Assembly (NCBI GenBank): GCA_030272155.1
Contig: CP126191.1
Location: 10,783,001-10,847,000, forward strand
Length of the DNA stretch: 64,000 nt
Source of the DNA: Tetradesmus obliquus
Lineage: Eukaryota; Chlorophyta; Chlorophyceae; Sphaeropleales; Scenedesmaceae
Direction: 5' to 3'
This document shows positions 37,001 to 51,700 of the stretch, one piece after another. The first letter of the stretch is position 1. Every line of letters begins with the position of its first letter. The position numbers and the translations under genes were made by a program. The notes below the pieces were generated by a model. The model was not told the origin of the DNA. It ran no database searches and was given only the letters and a program-made list of their open reading frames with translations.

Positions 37001-39323
37001 ATCAGGGAACATCAAGTAACACATATATGGCACCATTGAGTGTGCTTGAATTGAAGTGATAGTGTACGGAACAGCTGCAGTTGACGCATCACTCATGTCA
37101 CACACAGGATCAGGTTGCAGCCGTCTCTGGCCGACAACAGCCGACGTTGTCAGGACCCCTAAACCGTAGCTGCTGGCCTTGATTTTGTGAGAACGGTCCT
37201 TGATACAAACAGGATTTGCAGGTTGCAAAAACACAGTGATAGTGCTGTGAAGCGGTCGGTGTGTGCAGCAGCAGCGGCACAGCGCCTGCAAGCTGCAGCA
37301 TCAGTGACAGGTCTGCAGGTGAGCGGCCGGTGCCTAAACCTTCTCATCTGGCCAGACAAATCAGGGAACATCAAGTACCACATATATGGCACCATTGAGT
37401 GTGCTTGAATTGCAGTGATAGTGTACGGAACAGGTGCAGTTGACGCATCATTCGTGTCACACACAAGATCAGGTTGCAGCCGTTTCTGGCCGACAACAGC
37501 CGGCGTTTTCAGGACCCCTAAACCGCAGCTGCTGGCCTTGATTTTGTGAGGTTCAACGGTCCTTGATACAAACAGGGTTTCCAGGTTGCAATAACACAGT
37601 GATAGTGCTGTGAAGCGGTCGGTGTGTGCAGCGGCAGCGGCACAGCGCCTGCAACCTGCTGCATCAGTGACAGGTCTGCAGGTGAGCGACCGGTGCCTAA
37701 ACCTTCTCATCTGGCCAGACAAATCAGGGAACATCAAGTACCACATATATGGCACCATTGAGTGTGCTTGAATTGCAGTGATAGTGTACGGAACAGCTGC
37801 AGTTGACGCATCATTCATGTCACACACAGGATCAGGTTGCAGCCGTTTCTGGCCGACAACAGCCGGCGTTTTCAGGACCCCTAAAACGCAGCTGCTGGCC
37901 TTGATTTTGTGAGTTTCAACGGTCCTTGATAACAAAATTTGCAGGTTGCAATAACACAGTGATAGTGTTGTGAAGCGGTCGGTGTGTGCAGCGGCAGCGG
38001 CACAGCGCCTGCAAGCTGCAGCATCAGTGACAGGTCTGCAGGTGAGCGGCCGGTGCCTAAACCTTCTCATCTGGCCAGACAAATCAGGGAACATCAAGTA
38101 ACACATATATGGCACCATTGAGTGTGCTTGAATTGAAGTGATAGTGTACGGAACAGCTGCAGTTGACGCATCACTCATGTCACACACAGGATCAGGTTGC
38201 AGCCGTCTCTGGCCGACAACAGCCGACGTTGTCAGGACCCCTAAACCGTAGCTGCTGGCCTTGATTTTGTGAGAACGGTCCTTGATACAAACAGGATTTG
38301 CAGGTTGCAAAAACACAGTGATAGTGCTGTGAAGCGGTCGGTGTGTGCAGCAGCAGCGGCACAGCGCCTGCAAGCTGCAGCATCAGTGACAGGTCTGCAG
38401 ATGAGCGTCCGGTGCCTAAACCTTCTCATCTGGCCAGACAAATCAGGGAACATCAAGTAACACATATATGGCACCATTGAGTGTGCTTGAATTGCAGTGA
38501 TAGTGTACGGAACAGCTGCAGTTGACGCATCATTTATGTCACACACAGGATCAGGTTGCAGCCGTTTCTGGCAGACAACAGCCGACATTTTCAGGACCCC
38601 TAAAAACACAGCTGCTGGCCTTGATTTTGTGAGTTTCAACGATCCTTGATACAAACAGGATTTGCAGGTTGTAAAAACACAGTGATAGTGCTGTGAAGCG
38701 GTCGGTGTGTGCAGCGGCAGCGGCACAGCGCCTGCAAGCTGCAGCATCAGTGACAGGTCTGCAGGTGAGCGGCCGGTGCCTAAACCTTCTCATCTGGCCA
38801 GACAAATCAGGGAACATCAAGTAACACATATATGGCACCATTGAGTGTGCTTGAATTGCAGTGATAGTGTACGGAACAGCTGCAGTTGACGCATCATTCG
38901 TGTCACACACAGGATCAGGTTGCAGCCGTTTCTGGCCGACAACAGCCGGCGTTTTCAGGACCCCTAAAACGCAGCTGCTGGCCTTGATTTTGTGAGTTTC
39001 AACGGTCCTTGATAACAAAATTTGCAGGTTGCAATAACACAGTGATAGTGTTGTGAAGCGGTCGGTGTGTGCAGCGGCAGCGGCACAGCGCCTGCAAGCT
39101 GCAGCATCAGTGACAGGTCTGCAGGTGAGCGGCCGGTGCCTAAACCTTCTCATCTGGCCAGACAAATCAGGGAACATCAAGTAACACATATATGGCACCA
39201 TTGAGTGTGCTTGAATTGAAGTGATAGTGTACGGAACAGCTGCAGTTGACGCATCACTCATGTCACACACAGGATCAGGTTGCAGCCGTCTCTGGCCGAC
39301 AACAGCCGACGTTGTCAGGACCC

Positions 39324-42300
39324 CTAAACCGTAGCTGCTGGCCTTGATTTTGTGAGAACGGTCCTTGATACAAACAGGATTTGCAGGTTGCAAAAACACA
39401 GTGATAGTGCTGTGAAGCGGTCGGTGTGTGCAGCAGCAGCGGCACAGCGCCTGCAAGCTGCAGCATCAGTGACAGGTCTGCAGGTGAGCGGCCGGTGCCT
39501 AAACCTTCTCATCTGGCCAGACAAATCAGGGAACATCAAGTACCACATATATGGCACCATTGAGTGTGCTTGAATTGCAGTGATAGTGTACGGAACAGGT
39601 GCAGTTGACGCATCATTCGTGTCACACACAAGATCAGGTTGCAGCCGTTTCTGGCCGACAACAGCCGGCGTTTTCAGGACCCCTAAACCGCAGCTGCTGG
39701 CCTTGATTTTGTGAGGTTCAACGGTCCTTGATACAAACAGGGTTTCCAGGTTGCAATAACACAGTGATAGTGCTGTGAAGCGGTCGGTGTGTGCAGCGGC
39801 AGCGGCACAGCGCCTGCAACCTGCTGCATCAGTGACAGGTCTGCAGGTGAGCGACCGGTGCCTAAACCTTCTCATCTGGCCAGACAAATCAGGGAACATC
39901 AAGTACCACATATATGGCACCATTGAGTGTGCTTGAATTGCAGTGATAGTGTACGGAACAGCTGCAGTTGACGCATCATTCATGTCACACACAGGATCAG
40001 GTTGCAGCCGTTTCTGGCCGACAACAGCCGACGTTGTCAGGACCCTTAAACCGCAGCTGCTGGCCTTGATTTTGTGAATTTCAACGGCCCTTGATACAAA
40101 CAGGATTTGCAGGTTGTAAAAACACAGTGATAGTGCTGTGAAGCGGTCGGTGTGTGCAGCAGCAGCGGCACAGCGCCTGCAAGCTGCAGCATCAGTGACA
40201 GGTCTGCAGATGAGCGTCCGGTGCCTAAACCTTCTCATCTGGCCAGACAAATCAGGGAACATCAAGTAACACATATATGGCACCATTGAGTGTGCTTGAA
40301 TTGCAGTGATAGTGTAAGGAAAAGCTGCAGTTGACGCATCATTTATGTCACACACAGGATCAGGTTGCAGCCGTTTCTGGCAGACAACAGCCGACATTTT
40401 CAGGACCCCTAAAAACACAGCTGCTGGCCTTGATTTTGTGAGTTTCAACGATCCTTGATACAAACAGGATTTGCAGGTTGTAAAAACACAGTGATAGTGC
40501 TGTGAAGCGGTCGGTGTGTGCAGCGGCAGCGGCACGGCGCCTGCAAGCTGCAGCATCAGTGACAGGTCTGCAGGTGAGCGGCCGGTGCCTAAACCTTCTC
40601 ATCTGGCCAGACAAAACAGGGAACATCAAGTTACACATATATGGCACCATTGAGTGTGCTTGAATTGCAGTGATAGTGTACGGAACAGCTGCAGTTGACG
40701 CATCATTCATGTCACACACAGGATCAGGTTGCAGCCGTTTCTGGCCGACAACAGCCGACGTTGTCAGGACCCCTAAACCGCAGCTGCTGGCCTTGATTTT
40801 GTGAGGTTCAAAGGCCCTTGATACAAACAGGATTTGCAGGTTGTAAAAACACAGTGATAGTGCTGTGAAGCGGTCGGTGTGTGCAGCAGCAGCGGCACAG
40901 CGCCTGCAAGCTGCAGCATCAGTGACAGGTCTGCAGGTGAGCGACCGGTGCCTAAACCTTCTCATCTGGCCAGACAAATCAGGGAACATCAAGTAACACA
41001 TATATGGCACCATTGAGTGTGCTTGAATTGCAGTGATAGTGTACGGAACAGCTGCAGTTGACGCACCACCTTCATGTCACACACAGGATCAGGTTGCAGC
41101 CGTTTCTGGCCGACAACAGCCGACGTTGTCAGGACCCCTAAACCGCAGCTGCTGGCCTTGATTTTGTGAGAACGGTCCTTGATACAAACAGGATTTGCAG
41201 GTTGCAAAAACACAGTGATAGTGCTGTGAAGCGGTCGGTGTGTGCAGCGGCAGCGGCACAACGCCTGCAAGCTGCAGCATCAGTGACAGGTCTGCAGGTG
41301 AGCGGCCGGTGCCTAAACCTTCTCATCTGGCCAGACAAATCAGGGAACATCAAGTACCACATATATGGCACCATTGAGTGTGCTTGAATTGCAGTGATAG
41401 TGTACGGAACAGCTGAAGTTGACGCATCATTCATGTCACACACAGGATCAGGTTGCAGCCGTTTCTGGCCGACAACAGCCGACGTTGTCAGGACCCCTGA
41501 ACCGCAGCTGCTGGCCTTGAATTTGTGAGTTTCAACGGTCCTTGATACAAACAGGATTTGCAGGTTGCAAAAACACAGTGGTAGTGCTGTGAAGCGGTCG
41601 GTGTGTGCAGCGGCAGCGGCACATCGCTTGCAAGCTGCTGCATCAGTGACAGGTCTGCAGGTGAGCGGCCGGTGCCTAAACCTTCTCATCTGGCCAGACA
41701 AATCAGGGAACATCAAGTACCACATATATGGCACCATTGAGTGTGCTTGAATTGCAGTGATAGTGTACGGAACAGCTGCAGTTGACGCATCATTCATGTC
41801 ACACACAGGATCAGGTTGCAGCCGTTTCTGGCCGACAACAGCCGACGTTGTCAGGACCCTTAAACCGCAGCTGCTGGCCTTGATTTTATGAATTTCAACG
41901 GCCCTTGATACAAACAGGATTTGCAGGTTGTAAAAACACAGTGATAGTGCTGTGAAGCGGTCGGTGTGTGCAGCAGCAGCGGCACAGCGCCTGCAAGCAG
42001 CAGCATCAGTGACAGGTCTGCAGATGAGCGTCCGGTGCCTAAACCTTCTCATCTGGCCAGACAAATCAGGGAACATCAAGTAACACATATATGGCACCAT
42101 TGAGTGTGCTTGAATTGCAGTGATAGTGTACGGAACAGCTGCAGTTGACGCATCATTTATGTCACACACAGGATCAGGTTGCAGCCGTTTCTGGCAGACA
42201 ACAGCCGACATTTTCAGGACCCCTAAAAACACAGCTGCTGGCCTTGATTTTGTGAGTTTCAACGATCCTTGATACAAACAGGATTTGCAGGTTGTAAAAA

Positions 42301-42951
42301 CACAGTGATAGTGCTGTGAAGCGGTCGGTGTGTGCAGCGGCAGCGGCACAGCGCCTGCAAGCTGCAGCATCAGTGACAGGTCTGCAGGTGAGCGGCCGGT
42401 GCCTAAACCTTCTCATCTGGCCAGACAAAACAGGGAACATCAAGTTACACATATATGGCACCATTGAGTGTGCTTGAATTGCAGTGATAGTGTACGGAAC
42501 AGCTGCAGTTGACGCATCATTCATGTCACACACAGGATCAGGTTGCAGCCGTTTCTGGCCGACAACAGCCGACGTTGTCAGGACCCCTAAACCGCAGCTG
42601 CTGGCCTTGATTTTGTGAGGTTCAAAGGCCCTTGATACAAACAGGATTTGCAGGTTGTAAAAACACAGTGATAGTGCTGTGAAGCGGTCGGTGTGTGCAG
42701 CAGCAGCGGCACAGCGCCTGCAAGCTGCAGCATCAGTGACAGGTCTGCAGGTGAGCGACCGGTGCCTAAACCTTCTCATCTGGCCAGACAAATCAGGGAA
42801 CATCAAGTAACACATATATGGCACCATTGAGTGTGCTTGAATTGCAGTGATAGTGTACGGAACAGCTGCAGTTGACGCACCACCTTCATGTCACACACAG
42901 GATCAGGTTGCAGCCGTTTCTGGCCGACAACAGCCGACGTTGTCAGGACCC
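39324..42951. repeat. higher-order repeat, two copies of 1,814 bp
   Basis: Five-monomer block. 39324 corresponds to 41138, and 41138 to 42952. The length equals five times 363, minus 4, plus 2, plus 1, which fits the three marker indels seen inside it. A related segment occurs 5,424 bp earlier, from about 33900. Confidence 0.7.
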
Positions 42952-45072
42952 CTAAACCGCAGCTGCTGGCCTTGATTTTGTGAGAACGGTCCTTGATACA
43001 AACAGGATTTGCAGGTTGCAAAAACACAGTGATAGTGCTGTGAAGCGGTCGGTGTGTGCAGCGGCAGCGGCACAACGCCTGCAAGCTGCAGCATCAGTGA
43101 CAGGTCTGCAGGTGAGCGGCCGGTGCCTAAACCTTCTCATCTGGCCAGACAAATCAGGGAACATCAAGTACCACATATATGGCACCATTGAGTGTGCTTG
43201 AATTGCAGTGATAGTGTACGGAACAGCTGAAGTTGACGCATCATTCATGTCACACACAGGATCAGGTTGCAGCCGTTTCTGGCCGACAACAGCCGACGTT
43301 GTCAGGACCCCTGAACCGCAGCTGCTGGCCTTGATTTTGTGAGTTTCAACGGTCCTTGATACAAACAGGATTTGCAGGTTGCAAAAACACAGTGGTAGTG
43401 CTGTGAAGCGGTCGGTGTGTGCAGCGGCAGCGGCACATCGCTTGCAAGCTGCAGCATCAGTGACAGGTCTGCAGGTGAGCGGCCGGTGCCTAAACCTTCT
43501 CATCTGGCCAGACAAATCAGGGAACATCAAGTTACACATATATGGCACCATTGAGTGTGCTTGAATTGCAGTGATAGTGTACGGAACAGCTGAAGTTGAC
43601 GCATCATTCATGTCACACACAGGATAAGGTTGCAGCCGTTTCTGGCCGACAACAGCCGACGTTGTCAGGACCCCTAAACCGCAGCTGCTGTCCTGGATTT
43701 TGTGAGTTCCAACGGTCCTTGATACAAACAGGATTTGCAGGTTGCAAAAACACAGTGATAGTGCTGTGAAGCGGTCGGTGTGTGCAGCGGCAGCGGCACA
43801 GCGCCTGCAAGCTGCAGCATCAGTGACAGGTCTGCAGGTGAGCGGCCGGTGCCTAAACCTTCTCATCTGGCCAGACAAATCAGGGAACATCAAGTTACAC
43901 ATATATGGCACCATTGAGTGTGCTTGAATTGCAGTGATAGTGTACGGAACAGCTGCAGTTGACGCATCATTCATGTCACACACAGGGTCAGGTTGCAGCC
44001 GTTTCTGGCAGAAAACAGCCGACGTTGTCAGGACCCCTAAACCGCAGCTTCTGGCCTTGATTTTGTGAGGTTCAACGGCCCTTGATACAAACAGGATTTG
44101 CAGGTTGTAAAAACACAGTGATAGTGCTGTGAAGCGGTCGGTGTGTGCAACAGCAGCGGCACATCGCCTGCAAGCTGCAGCATCAGTGACAGGTCTGCAG
44201 GTGAGCGGCCGGTGCCTAAACCTTCTCATCTGGCCAGACAAATCAGGGAACATCAAGTTACACATATATGGCACCATCGAGTGTGCTTGAATTGCAGTGA
44301 TAGTGTACGGAACAGCTGAATTTGACGCATCATTCATGTCACACACAGGATCAGGTTGCAGCCGTTTCTGGCCGACAACAGCCGACGTTGTCAGGACCCC
44401 TAAACCGCAGCTGCTGGCCTTGATTTTGTGAGAACGGTCCTTGACACAAACATGATTTGCAGGTTGCAAAAACACAGTGATAGTGCTGTGAAGCGGTCGG
44501 TGTGTGCAGCGGCAGCGGCACAACGCCTGCAAGCTGCAGCATCAGTGACAGGTCTGCAGGTGAGCGGCCGGTGCCTAAACCTTCTCATCTGGCCAGACAA
44601 ATCAGGGAACATCAAGTAACACATATATGGCACCATTGAGTGTGCTTGAATTGCAGTGATAGTGTACGGAACAGCTGCAGTTGACGCATCATTCATGTCA
44701 CACACAGGATCAGGTTGCAGCCGTTTCTGGCAGACAACAGCCGGCGTTTTCAGGACCCCTAAACCGCAGCTGCTGGCCTTGATTTCATGAGGTTCAACGG
44801 CCCTTGATACAAACAGGATTTGCAGGTTGTAAAAACACAGTGATAGTGCTGTGAAGCGGTCGGTGTGTGCAGCAGCAGCGGCACAGCGCCTGCAAGCTGC
44901 AGCATCAGTGACAGGTCTGCAGGTGAGCGGCCGGTGCCTAAACCTTCTCATCTGGCCAGACAAATCAGGGATCATCAAGTACCACATATATGGCACCATT
45001 GAGTGTGCTTGAATTGCAGTGATAGTGTACGGAACAGCTGCAGTTGACGCATCATTCATGTCACACACAGGA

Positions 45073-47978
45073 TCAGGTTGCAGCCGTTTCTGGCAGACAA
45101 CAGCCGGCGTTTTCAGGACCCCTAAAAACACAGCTGCTGGCCTTGATTTTGTGAGTTTCAACGATCCTTGATACAAACAGGATTTGCAGGTTGCAAAAAC
45201 ACAGTGATAGTGCTGTGAAGCGGTCGGTGTGTGCAGCGGCAGCGGCACGGCGCCTGCAAGCTGCAGCATCAGTGACAGGTCTGCAGGTGAGCGGCCGGTG
45301 CCTAAACCTTCTCATCTGGCCAGACAAATCAGGGAACATCAAGTACCACATATATGGCACCATTGAGTGTGCTCGATATGCAGTGATAGTGTACGGAACA
45401 GCTGCAGCTGACGCATCATTCATGTCACACACAGGATCAAGATGCAGCCGTTTCTGGCCGACAACAGCCGACGTTGTCAGGACCCCTAAACCGCAGCTGC
45501 TGTCCTGGATTTTGTGAGTTCCAACGGTCCTTGATACAAACAGGATTTGCAGGTTGCAAAAACACAGTGATAGTGCTGTGAAGCGGTCGGTGTGTGCAGC
45601 GGCAGCGGCACAGCGCCTGCAAGCTGCAGCATCAGTGACATGTCTGCAGATGAGCGGCCGGTGCCTAAACCTTCTCATCTGGCCAGACAAATCAGGGAAC
45701 ATCAAGTACCACATATATGGCACCATTGAGTGTGCTTGAATTGCAGTGATAGTGTACGGAACAGCTGCAGTTGACGCATCATTCATGTCACACACAAGAT
45801 CAGGTTGCAGCCGTTTCTGGCAGACAACAGCCGACGTTGTCAGGACCCCTAAACCGCAGCTGCTGGCCTTGATTTTGTGAGGTTCAACGGCCCTTGATAC
45901 AAACAGGATTTGCAGGTTGTAAAAACACAGTGATAGTGCTGTGAAGCGGTCGGTGTGTGCAGCGGCAGCGGCACAACGCCTGCAAGCTGCAGCATCAGTG
46001 ACAGGTCTGCAGGTGAGCGGCCGGTGCCTAAACCTTCTCATCTGGCCAGACAAATCAGGGAACATCAAGTAACACATATATGGCACCATTGAGTGTGCTT
46101 GAATTGCAGTGATAGTGTACGGAACAGCTGCAGTTGACGCATCATTCATGTCACACACAGGATCAGGTTGCAGCCGTTTCTGGCAGACAACAGCCGGCGT
46201 TTTCAGGACCCCTAAACCGCAGCTGCTGGCCTTGATTTCATGAGGTTCAACGGCCCTTGATACAAACAGGATTTGCAGGTTGTAAAAACACAGTGATAGT
46301 GCTGTGAAGCGGTCGGTGTGTGCAGCAGCAGCGGCACAGCGCCTGCAAGCTGCAGCATCAGTGACAGGTCTGCAGGTGAGCGGCCGGTGCCTAAACCTTC
46401 TCATCTGGCCAGACAAATCAGGGAACATCAAGTACCACATATATGGCACCATTGAGTGTGCTTGAATTGCAGTGATAGTGTACGGAACAGCTGAAGTTGA
46501 CGCATCATTCATGTCACACACAGGATCAGGTTGCAGCCGTTTCTGGCAGACAACAGCCGGCGTTTTCAGGACCCCTAAAAACACAGCTGCTGGCCTTGAT
46601 TTTGTGAGTTTCAACGATCCTTGATACAAACAGGATTTGCAGGTTGCAAAAACACAGTGATAGTGCTGTGAAGCGGTCGGTGTGTGCAGCGGCAGCGGCA
46701 CGGCGCCTGCAAGCTGCAGCATCAGTGACAGGTCTGCAGGTGAGCGGCCGGTGCCTAAACCTTCTCATCTGGCCAGACAAATCAGGGAACATCAAGTGCC
46801 ACATATATGGCACCATTGAGTGTGCTCGATATGCAGTGATAGTGTACGGAACAGCTGCAGCTGACGCATCATTCATGTCACACACAGGATCAAGATGCAG
46901 CCGTTTCTGGCCGACAACAGCCGACGTTGTCAGGACCCCTAAACCGCAGCTGCTGGCCTTGATTTTGTGAGTTCCAACGGTCCTTGATACAAACAGGATT
47001 TGCAGGTTGCAAAAACACAGTGATAGTGCTGTGAAGCGGTCGGTGTGTGCAGCGGCAGCGGCACAGCGCCTGCAAGCTGCAGCATCAGTGACATGTCTGC
47101 AGATGAGCGGCCGGTGCCTAAACCTTCTCATCTGGCCAGACAAATCAGGGAACATCAAGTACCACATATATGGCACCATTGAGTGTGCTTGAATTGCAGT
47201 GATAGTGTACGGAACAGCTGCAGTTGACGCATCATTCATGTCACACACAAGATCAGGTTGCAGCCGTTTCTGGCAGACAACAGCCGACGTTGTCAGGACC
47301 CCTAAACCGCAGCTGCTGGCCTTGAATTTGTGAGGTTCAACGGCCCTTGATACAAACAGGATTTGCAGGTTGTAAAAACACAGTGATAGTGCTGTGAAGC
47401 GGTCGGTGTGTGCAGCGGCAGCGGCACAACGCCTGCAAGCTGCAGCATCAGTGACAGGTCTGCAGGTGAGCGGCCGGTGCCTAAACCTTCTCATCTGGCC
47501 AGACAAATCAGGGAACATCAAGTAACACATATATGGCACCATTGAGTGTGCTTGAATTGCAGTGATAGTGTACGGAACAGCTGCAGTTGACGCATCATTC
47601 ATGTCACACACAGGATCAGGTTGCAGCCGTTTCTGGCAGACAACAGCCGGCGTTTTCAGGACCCCTAAACCGCAGCTGCTGGCCTTGATTTCATGAGGTT
47701 CAACGGCCCTTGATACAAACAGGATTTGCAGGTTGTAAAAACACAGTGATAGTGCTGTGAAGCGGTCGGTGTGTGCAGCAGCAGCGGCACAGCGCCTGCA
47801 AGCTGCAGCATCAGTGACAGGTCTGCAGGTGAGCGGCCGGTGCCTAAACCTTCTCATCTGGCCAGACAAATCAGGGAACATCAAGTACCACATATATGGC
47901 ACCATTGAGTGTGCTTGAATTGCAGTGATAGTGTACGGAACAGCTGAAGTTGACGCATCATTCATGTCACACACAGGA
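45073..47978. repeat. higher-order repeat, two copies of 1,453 bp
   Basis: Four-monomer block with one marker +1 insertion (CTAAAAACACAG). 45073, 46526 and 47979 are equivalent positions. Confidence 0.7.
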
Positions 47979-48705
47979 TCAGGTTGCAGCCGTTTCTGGC
48001 AGACAACAGCCGGCGTTTTCAGGACCCCTAAAAACACAGCTGCTGGCCTTGATTTTGTGAGTTTCAACGATCCTTGATACAAACAGGATTTGCAGGTTGC
48101 AAAAACACAGTGATAGTGCTGTGAAGCGGTCGGTGTGTGCAGCGGCAGCGGCACGGCGCCTGCAAGCTGCAGCATCAGTGACATGTCTGCAGGTGAGCGG
48201 CCGGTGCCTAAACCTTCTCATCTGGCCAGACAAATCAGGGAACATCAAGTACCACATATATGGCACCATTGAGTGTGCTCGATATGCAGTGATAGTGTAC
48301 GGAACAGCTGCAGTTGACGCATCATTCATGTCACACACAAGATCAGGTTGCAGCCGTTTCTGGCAGACAACAGCCGACGTTGTCAGGACCCCTAAACCGC
48401 AGCTGCTGGCCTTGAATTTGTGAGGTTCAACGGCCCTTGATACAAACAGGATTTGCAGGTTGTAAAAACACAGTGATAGTGCTGTGAAGCGGTCGGTGTG
48501 TGCAACAGCAGCGGCACATCGCCTGCAAGCTGCAGCATCAGTGACAGGTCTGCAGGTGAGCGGCCGGTGCCTAAACCTTCTCATCTGGCCAGACAAATCA
48601 GGGAACATCAAGTAACACATACATGGCACCATTGAGTGTGCTCGATATGCAGTGATAGTGTACGGAACAGCTGCAGCTGACGCATCATTCATGTCACACA
48701 CAGGA

Positions 48706-51700
48706 TCAAGATGCAGCCGTTTCTGGCCGACAACAGCCGACGTTGTCAGGACCCCTAAACCGCAGCTGCTGGCCTTGATTTTGTGAGAACGGTTCTTGAC
48801 ACAAACAGGATTTGCAGGTTGCAAAAACACAGTGATAGTGCTGTGAAGCGGTCGGTGTGTGCAGCGGCAGCGGCACAGCGCCTGCAAGCTGCAGCATCAG
48901 TGACAGGTCTGCAGGTGAGCGGCCGGTGCCTAAACCTTCTCATCTGGCCAGACAAATCAGGGAACATCAAGTAACACATATATGGCACCATTGAGTGTGC
49001 TTGAATTGCAGTGATAGTGTACGGAACAGCTGAAGTTGACGCATCATTCATGTCACACACAGGATAAGGTTGCAGCCGTTTCTGGCCGACAACAGCCGAC
49101 GTTGTCAGGACCCCTGAACCGCAGCTGCTGGCCTTGATTTTGTGAGTTTCAACGGTCCTTGATACAAACAGGATTTGCAGGTTGCAAAAACACAGTGGTA
49201 GTGCTGTGAAGCGGTCGGTGTGTGCAGCGGCAGCGGCACATCGCCTGCAAGCTGCAGCATCAGTGACAGGTCTGCAGGTGAGCGGCCGGTGCCTAAACCT
49301 TCTCATCTGGCCAGACAAATCAGGGAACATCAAGTACCACATATATGGCACCATTGAGTGTGCTTGAATGGCAGTGATAGTGTACGGAACAGCTGAAGTT
49401 GACGCATCATTCATGTCACACACAGGATCAAGATGCAGCCGTTTCTGGCCGACAACAGCCGACGTTGTCAGGACCCCTAAACCGCAGCTGCTGTCCTGGA
49501 TTTTGTGAGTTCCAACGGTCCTTGATACAAACAGGATTTGCAGGTTGCAAAAACACAGTGATAGTGCTGTGAAGCGGTCGGTGTGTGCAGCGGCAGCGGC
49601 ACAGCGCCTGCAAGCTGCAGCATCAGTGACATGTCTGCAGATGAGCGGCCGGTGCCTAAACCTTCTCATCTGGCCAGACAAATCAGGGAACATCAAGTAC
49701 CACATATATGGCACCATTGAGTGTGCTTGAATTGCAGTGATAGTGTACGGAACAGCTGCAGTTGACGCATCATTCATGTCACACACAAGATCAGGTTGCA
49801 GCCGTTTCTGGCAGACAACAGCCGACGTTGTCAGGACCCCTAAACCGCAGCTGCTGGCCTTGAATTTGTGAGGTTCAACGGCCCTTGATACAAACAGGAT
49901 TTGCAGGTTGTAAAAACACAGTGATAGTGCTGTGAAGCGGTCGGTGTGTGCAACAGCAGCGGCACATCGCCTGCAAGCTGCAGCATCAGTGACAGGTCTG
50001 CAGGTGAGCGGCCGGTGCCTAAACCTTCTCATCTGGCCAGACAAATCAGGGAACATCAAGTAACACATACATGGCACCATTGAGTGTGCTCGATATGCAG
50101 TGATAGTGTACGGAACAGCTGCAGCTGACGCATCATTCATGTCACACACAGGATCAAGATGCAGCCGTTTCTGGCCGACAACAGCCGACGTTGTCAGGAC
50201 CCCTAAACCGCAGCTGCTGGCCTTGATTTTGTGAGAACGGTTCTTGACACAAACAGGATTTGCAGGTTGCAAAAACACAGTGATAGTGCTGTGAAGCGGT
50301 CGGTGTGTGCAGCGGCAGCGGCACAGCGCCTGCAAGCTGCAGCATCAGTGACATGTCTGCAGGTGAGCGGCCGGTGCCTAAACCTTCTCATCTGGCCAGA
50401 CAATTCAGGGAACATCAAGTAACACATATATGGCACCATTGAGTGTGCTCGATATGCAGTGATAGTGTACGGAACAGCTGCAGCTGACGCATCATTCATG
50501 TCACACACAGGATCAAGATGCAGCCGTTTCTGGCCGACAACAGCCGACGTTGTCAGGACCCCTAAACCGCAGCTGCTGTCCTGGATTTTGTGAGTTCCAA
50601 CGGTCCTTGATACAAACAGGATTTGCAGGTTGCAAAAACACAGTGATAGTGCTGTGAAGCGGTCGGTGTGTGCAGCGGCAGCGGCACAGCGCCTGCAAGC
50701 TGCAGCATCAGTGACATGTCTGCAGATGAGCGGCCGGTGCCTAAACCTTCTCATCTGGCCAGACAAATCAGGGAACATCAAGTACCACATATATGGCACC
50801 ATTGAGTGTGCTTGAATTGCAGTGATAGTGTACGGAACAGCTGCAGTTGACGCATCATTCATGTCACACACAAGATCAGGTTGCAGCCGTTTCTGGCAGA
50901 CAACAGCCGACGTTGTCAGGACCCCTAAACCGCAGCTGCTGGCCTTGATTTTGTGAGGTTCAACGGCCCTTGATACAAACAGGATTTGCAGGTTGTAAAA
51001 ACACAGTGATAGTGCTGTGAAGCGGTCGGTGTGTGCAACAGCAGCGGCACATCGCCTGCAAGCTGCAGCATCAGTGACAGGTCTGCAGGTGAGCGGCCGG
51101 TGCCTAAACCTTCTCATCTGGCCAGACAAATCAGGGAACATCAAGTAACACATACATGGCACCATTGAGTGTGCTCGATATGCAGTGATAGTGTACGGAA
51201 CAGCTGCAGCTGACGCATCATTCATGTCACACACAGGATCAAGATGCAGCCGTTTCTGGCCGACAACAGCCGACGTTGTCAGGACCCCTAAACCGCAGCT
51301 GCTGGCCTTGATTTTGTGAGAACGGTTCTTGACACAAACAGGATTTGCAGGTTGCAAAAACACAGTGATAGTGCTGTGAAGCGGTCGGTGTGTGCAGCGG
51401 CAGCGGCACAGCGCCTGCAAGCTGCAGCATCAGTGACATGTCTGCAGATGAGCGGCCGGTGCCTAAACCTTCTCATCTGGCCAGACAAATCAGGGAACAT
51501 CAAGTACCACATATATGGCACCATTGAGTGTGCTTGAATTGCAGTGATAGTGTACGGAACAGCTGCAGTTGACGCATCATTCATGTCACACACAAGATCA
51601 GGTTGCAGCCGTTTCTGGCAGACAACAGCCGACGTTGTCAGGACCCCTAAACCGCAGCTGCTGGCCTTGATTTTGTGAGGTTCAACGGCCCTTGATACAA